Source: Pontederia crassipes (Eukaryota > Streptophyta > Magnoliopsida > Commelinales > Pontederiaceae). Taken from it: a stretch of 64,000 nt of DNA. Numbering within the stretch: position 1 is the first letter of the stretch; each line of letters opens with the position of its first letter. Of the stretch, positions 61,400 to 64,000 are shown piece by piece. The stretch is from contig CM060193.1 in the NCBI GenBank assembly GCA_030549335.1, forward strand, positions 57,379,146 through 57,443,145, read 5' to 3'. The position numbers and the translations under genes are program-made. Under the pieces are notes generated by a model. The model ran no database searches. It had not been told where the DNA came from and saw nothing but the letters and a program-made list of their open reading frames with translations.

Positions 61400-64000
61400 A
61401 AGGATTCGTCCCCAAATCCGGAAAGATGTGGGGCTTACCAAATAGGTGCGGAAACTCTTTGCGCATCTCAGACTCGAGTTCCCACGTCGCTTCTCTCCCG
61501 TGATGGTACTTCCATGCAACTTTAACTAGCAGTACTTCCTTGTCCTTCCGATATTAGATCTTACGCTCCAAAATCTTGGTCGGGTACTCGGCATAAGTCA
61601 GGTCTTCCTTCAGGTTGGGCTCTTCGATCCTCGCGATGTTGGCGTCGTCGTGCTTGTATTTCCGGAGCATGAATACGTGGAACACATTATGAACTCTTCC
61701 GTAAGAAGGTGGTAGAGCCAACCTGCAAGCTGCATCGCCTACTAGATCGAGTACCTCAAAAGGTCCAACGAAGCGAGGGCTGAGCTTCCCTCGTTTGCTG
61801 AATCGCATTACGCCCTTCATCGGAGACACCTTCAGTAGAACTTGGTCTCCGGCTCTGAAAATATGTTCATGGTGTTTCTTATCGATGTAGCTCTTCTATC
61901 GTGTCTGTGCCGCTTTCATCCTCCTCCGTATCACATCCACTGCATCTGCATACTCCTGAACTCGGACTGCTAGCTCCTCGCTCATGGCTATCCTCTCGCC
62001 GACTTCACCCCAGTGCTTGGGCAAACGGCAAGGTCTCTCGTACATCGCCTCAAAAGGCATCATGCCAATGCTGGAGTGAAAGCTATTATTGTACGAGAAC
62101 TCGATCAGTGGAAGATGCTCGTCCCAACTGCCGTGCCAATCCAACGCACAAGCTCGGAGCATGTCCTCTAATGTTCGGATCGTCCTCTCCGACTGCCCAT
62201 CCGTCTGAGAGTGGAAGGCTGTGCTATAACTCAACCTGGTGCCAAAAGCCTTCTGCAGACTCTTCTAGAACCTTGATGTAAACCGAGGATCACGATCGGA
62301 TACAATTGAGACTGGAATCCCATGCAGTCGAATGATTTCTCGTACATACACCTCTAGCAGACTTTGCACGGACTGCTTCCACTTGATCGGAATGAAGTGG
62401 GCTGCCTTCGTCAATCTATCGACCACGACCCAAATGGCGTCGTGACCCTTCTGTGTCCTGGGTAGTCCTGATATAAAATCCATAGTAATGTTCTCCCACT
62501 TCCATTCCGATACTCCTAGCGGCTTCATGAGTCCATATGGTCGTTGGTGCTCGGCCTTTACATGTTGGCATACTAGGCATCTGGAAACGTAGTCGGCGAT
62601 CTCTCTCTTCATGTCATTCCACCAGAAATTGCGCTTAAGGTCCTTGTACATCTTCGTACTACCTGGGTGGATGGCGAACTCAGACTTGTGTCCTTCGTCG
62701 AGCATCTCTCGTCGAACCACAACATCACTCGGAACCCAGAGGCAATTCCGATATCTGATTCCTCCGTCATTGCCGATCTTAAAGTCCTCTGGCTCATTCT
62801 GACTCCTCTGGATCATCTTCATGTATTCTTCGTCTGTCATTTGTGCCGTCACAATCCTGCTAATGAGACTCGGCTGTAACTAGTGTGTCATCAGGATTGC
62901 TCTGTGTCCTGTAGCTCGAGGGTTCCACTGGTTTAGTTCCTCGATCATCTCATATCTGCGCAACTGGAGGAATGCTAGGAAAGCCTCCCATTTCCGACTA
63001 AGAGCGTCGGCTATCGAGTTTGCTTTGCTGGGATGATAATTGATCGCAAATAGTAGTCTTTGAGGAACTCCATCCATCTTCGTTGTCGCATGTTGAGTTC
63101 CTTCTGGGTGAAGACGTATTTCAGGCTCTTATGGTCAGTGAACACTTGAAATTCTTCACCGTATAGGTAGTGCCTCCAAATATTAAGTGCGAATACAATC
63201 GCTGCCAACTCCAAATCATGTGCCGGATAATTCACCTCGTGCTTCTTCAGCTGTCTCGAGGCGTAGGTGACTACCTTCCCATGTTGCATTAAAACACATC
63301 CTAGACCAGTGCCGCAAGCATCTCTATAAACAGTGTATCCTCCGCTTCCTGATGGCAAGGTGAGAATCGGAGCGGAGGTCAATCTGTGCTTCAATTCCTG
63401 GAAGCTATTCTCACATTTTTCCGTCCATATAAATTTTTCATTCTTCTTCGTCAGATGAGTGAGAGGGGCTGCTATCTTCGAGAAGTCTCGGATAAAATGC
63501 CGGTAATAGCCCCCTAAACCGAGGAAACTATGAATCTCTATAGCATTCTTCGGCCGAACCCAGTTGGACACTGCCTCGATCTTTGCTGGATCCACTGCGA
63601 TGCCTCATCGGAATACAATATGTCTTAAGAACATCATCTGCTCCATACAAAACTCGCACTTGGAGAACTTTGCGTAAAGGTGGTGCTGTCGCAAAATTTC
63701 CAAGACAATCCATAGATGCTCTCGGTGCTGCTCCAGGCTGGAGGAGTATATCAAAATGTCATCTACAAAGACGATTACAAACTGATCTAGATGCTGCTTG
63801 AACACCCTGTTCATCAAATTCATGAACGATGATGGGGCATTCGTTAGTCCGAAAGGCATGACCATGAACTCATAGTGTCCATATTGCGATCGGAAAGCAG
63901 TCTTCGGCACATCCTCTTCGGCTATCCTCAACTGATGATAGCCGCTCCTCAAATCAATCTTTGAAAATACTGAAGCCTTAGATAGTTGGTCGAATAAGTC
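61400..64000 (-). pseudogene. Gypsy pol remains (RT end, RNase H, integrase, chromo-like tail)
   Basis: RT has [10 protein letters not shown] and [12 protein letters not shown] (about 63870-63730). RNase H has [11 protein letters not shown]. Integrase has the HPGSTKMYKDL...CLVCQHVKAEH zinc-binding part and the DFISGLPRT and VSDRDPRFTS core motifs. The tail has GPFEVLDLVGDAACRLALP and EDLTYAEYPTKILERK, typical of chromoviruses of the Tekay/Del kind. Old and broken. Confidence 0.88.

Larger units (their letters stand above)
58015..64000 (-). mobile_element. Ty3/gypsy chromovirus-like retrotransposon, 3' portion
   Basis: Read on the minus strand from the right edge: the end of reverse transcriptase (about 64000-63600), RNase H (about 63550-63010), integrase zinc-binding and core domains (about 62750-61900), an integrase C-terminal/chromo-like tail (about 61830-61400), then the 3' LTR 61381-58015. 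The linker before the LTR (GGGGACGAATCC then TGTAACA) is the usual chromovirus layout. The 5' half and 5' LTR lie beyond the window. It is broken, with a handful of breaks in the visible coding part. Confidence 0.9.

Overview
This window is nuclear DNA of a flowering plant. The evidence is two spliced plant transcription-factor genes, plant LTR retrotransposon, LINE, SINE, CACTA, MULE and Helitron families, and a nuclear insert of shuffled plastid DNA. The species cannot be named from the sequence. A monocot is plausible but unproven. Gene density is low: two clear host genes plus one unidentified exon set, the rest being nested repeats and AT-rich spacer.

Layout. 1-2.2 kb: old L1-type LINE on the minus strand, cut by the window edge. 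2.5-3.1 kb: GC-rich two-copy repeat. 3.5 kb: a 47-bp LINE tail between 17-bp target duplications. 3.66-5.96 kb: three (perhaps four) phase-compatible exons of an unrecognised plus-strand gene, with an Au-type SINE in an intron. 6.58-8.87 kb: an intact three-exon double B-box gene of the BBX24/25 (STO/STH) type, minus strand. 11.5-12.5 kb: a CACTA element with its 3-bp target duplication. 12.86-13.12 kb: a large compound microsatellite. 13.7-14.4 kb: a MULE with a GC-rich cargo and 9-bp target duplication.

15.65-32.17 kb reads best as a single very old Ty1/copia element opened by four later insertions: a 0.45-kb MITE, a 2.69-kb Ty3/gypsy solo LTR, a 1.7-kb element carrying an 11-copy minisatellite, and a ~5.5-kb collage of plastid fragments (rps7, psaA, psbH, rpoB, rps12, petB, ycf2, rrn23, rrn16 leader, trnP, trnA intron). 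The last two both sit inside the right LTR. 33.1-35.4 kb: an intact small bHLH transcription-factor gene, minus strand, with an untranslated first exon and a TATA box.

39.3-46.7 kb: a TIR element inserted in (TA)n, a second chromovirus-type solo LTR with its 5-bp duplication, a MULE with an 11-bp duplication, and two CACTA-like elements. 47.2-57.9 kb: satellite-like DNA, namely a three-copy GC-rich repeat, a 148-bp tandem family split by a ~4-kb non-autonomous Helitron that has two candidate 5' ends, and a nearly identical 741-bp array. 58.0-64.0 kb: the 3' LTR and 3' pol of a Ty3/gypsy chromovirus-like element that runs off the right edge.

The two host genes are not obviously linked in function. 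BBX24/25 proteins are COP1/HY5-linked light-signalling regulators; the bHLH belongs to the group with the QLVSPFGK motif. Most of the novelty lies in the layered insertions and satellite arrays.
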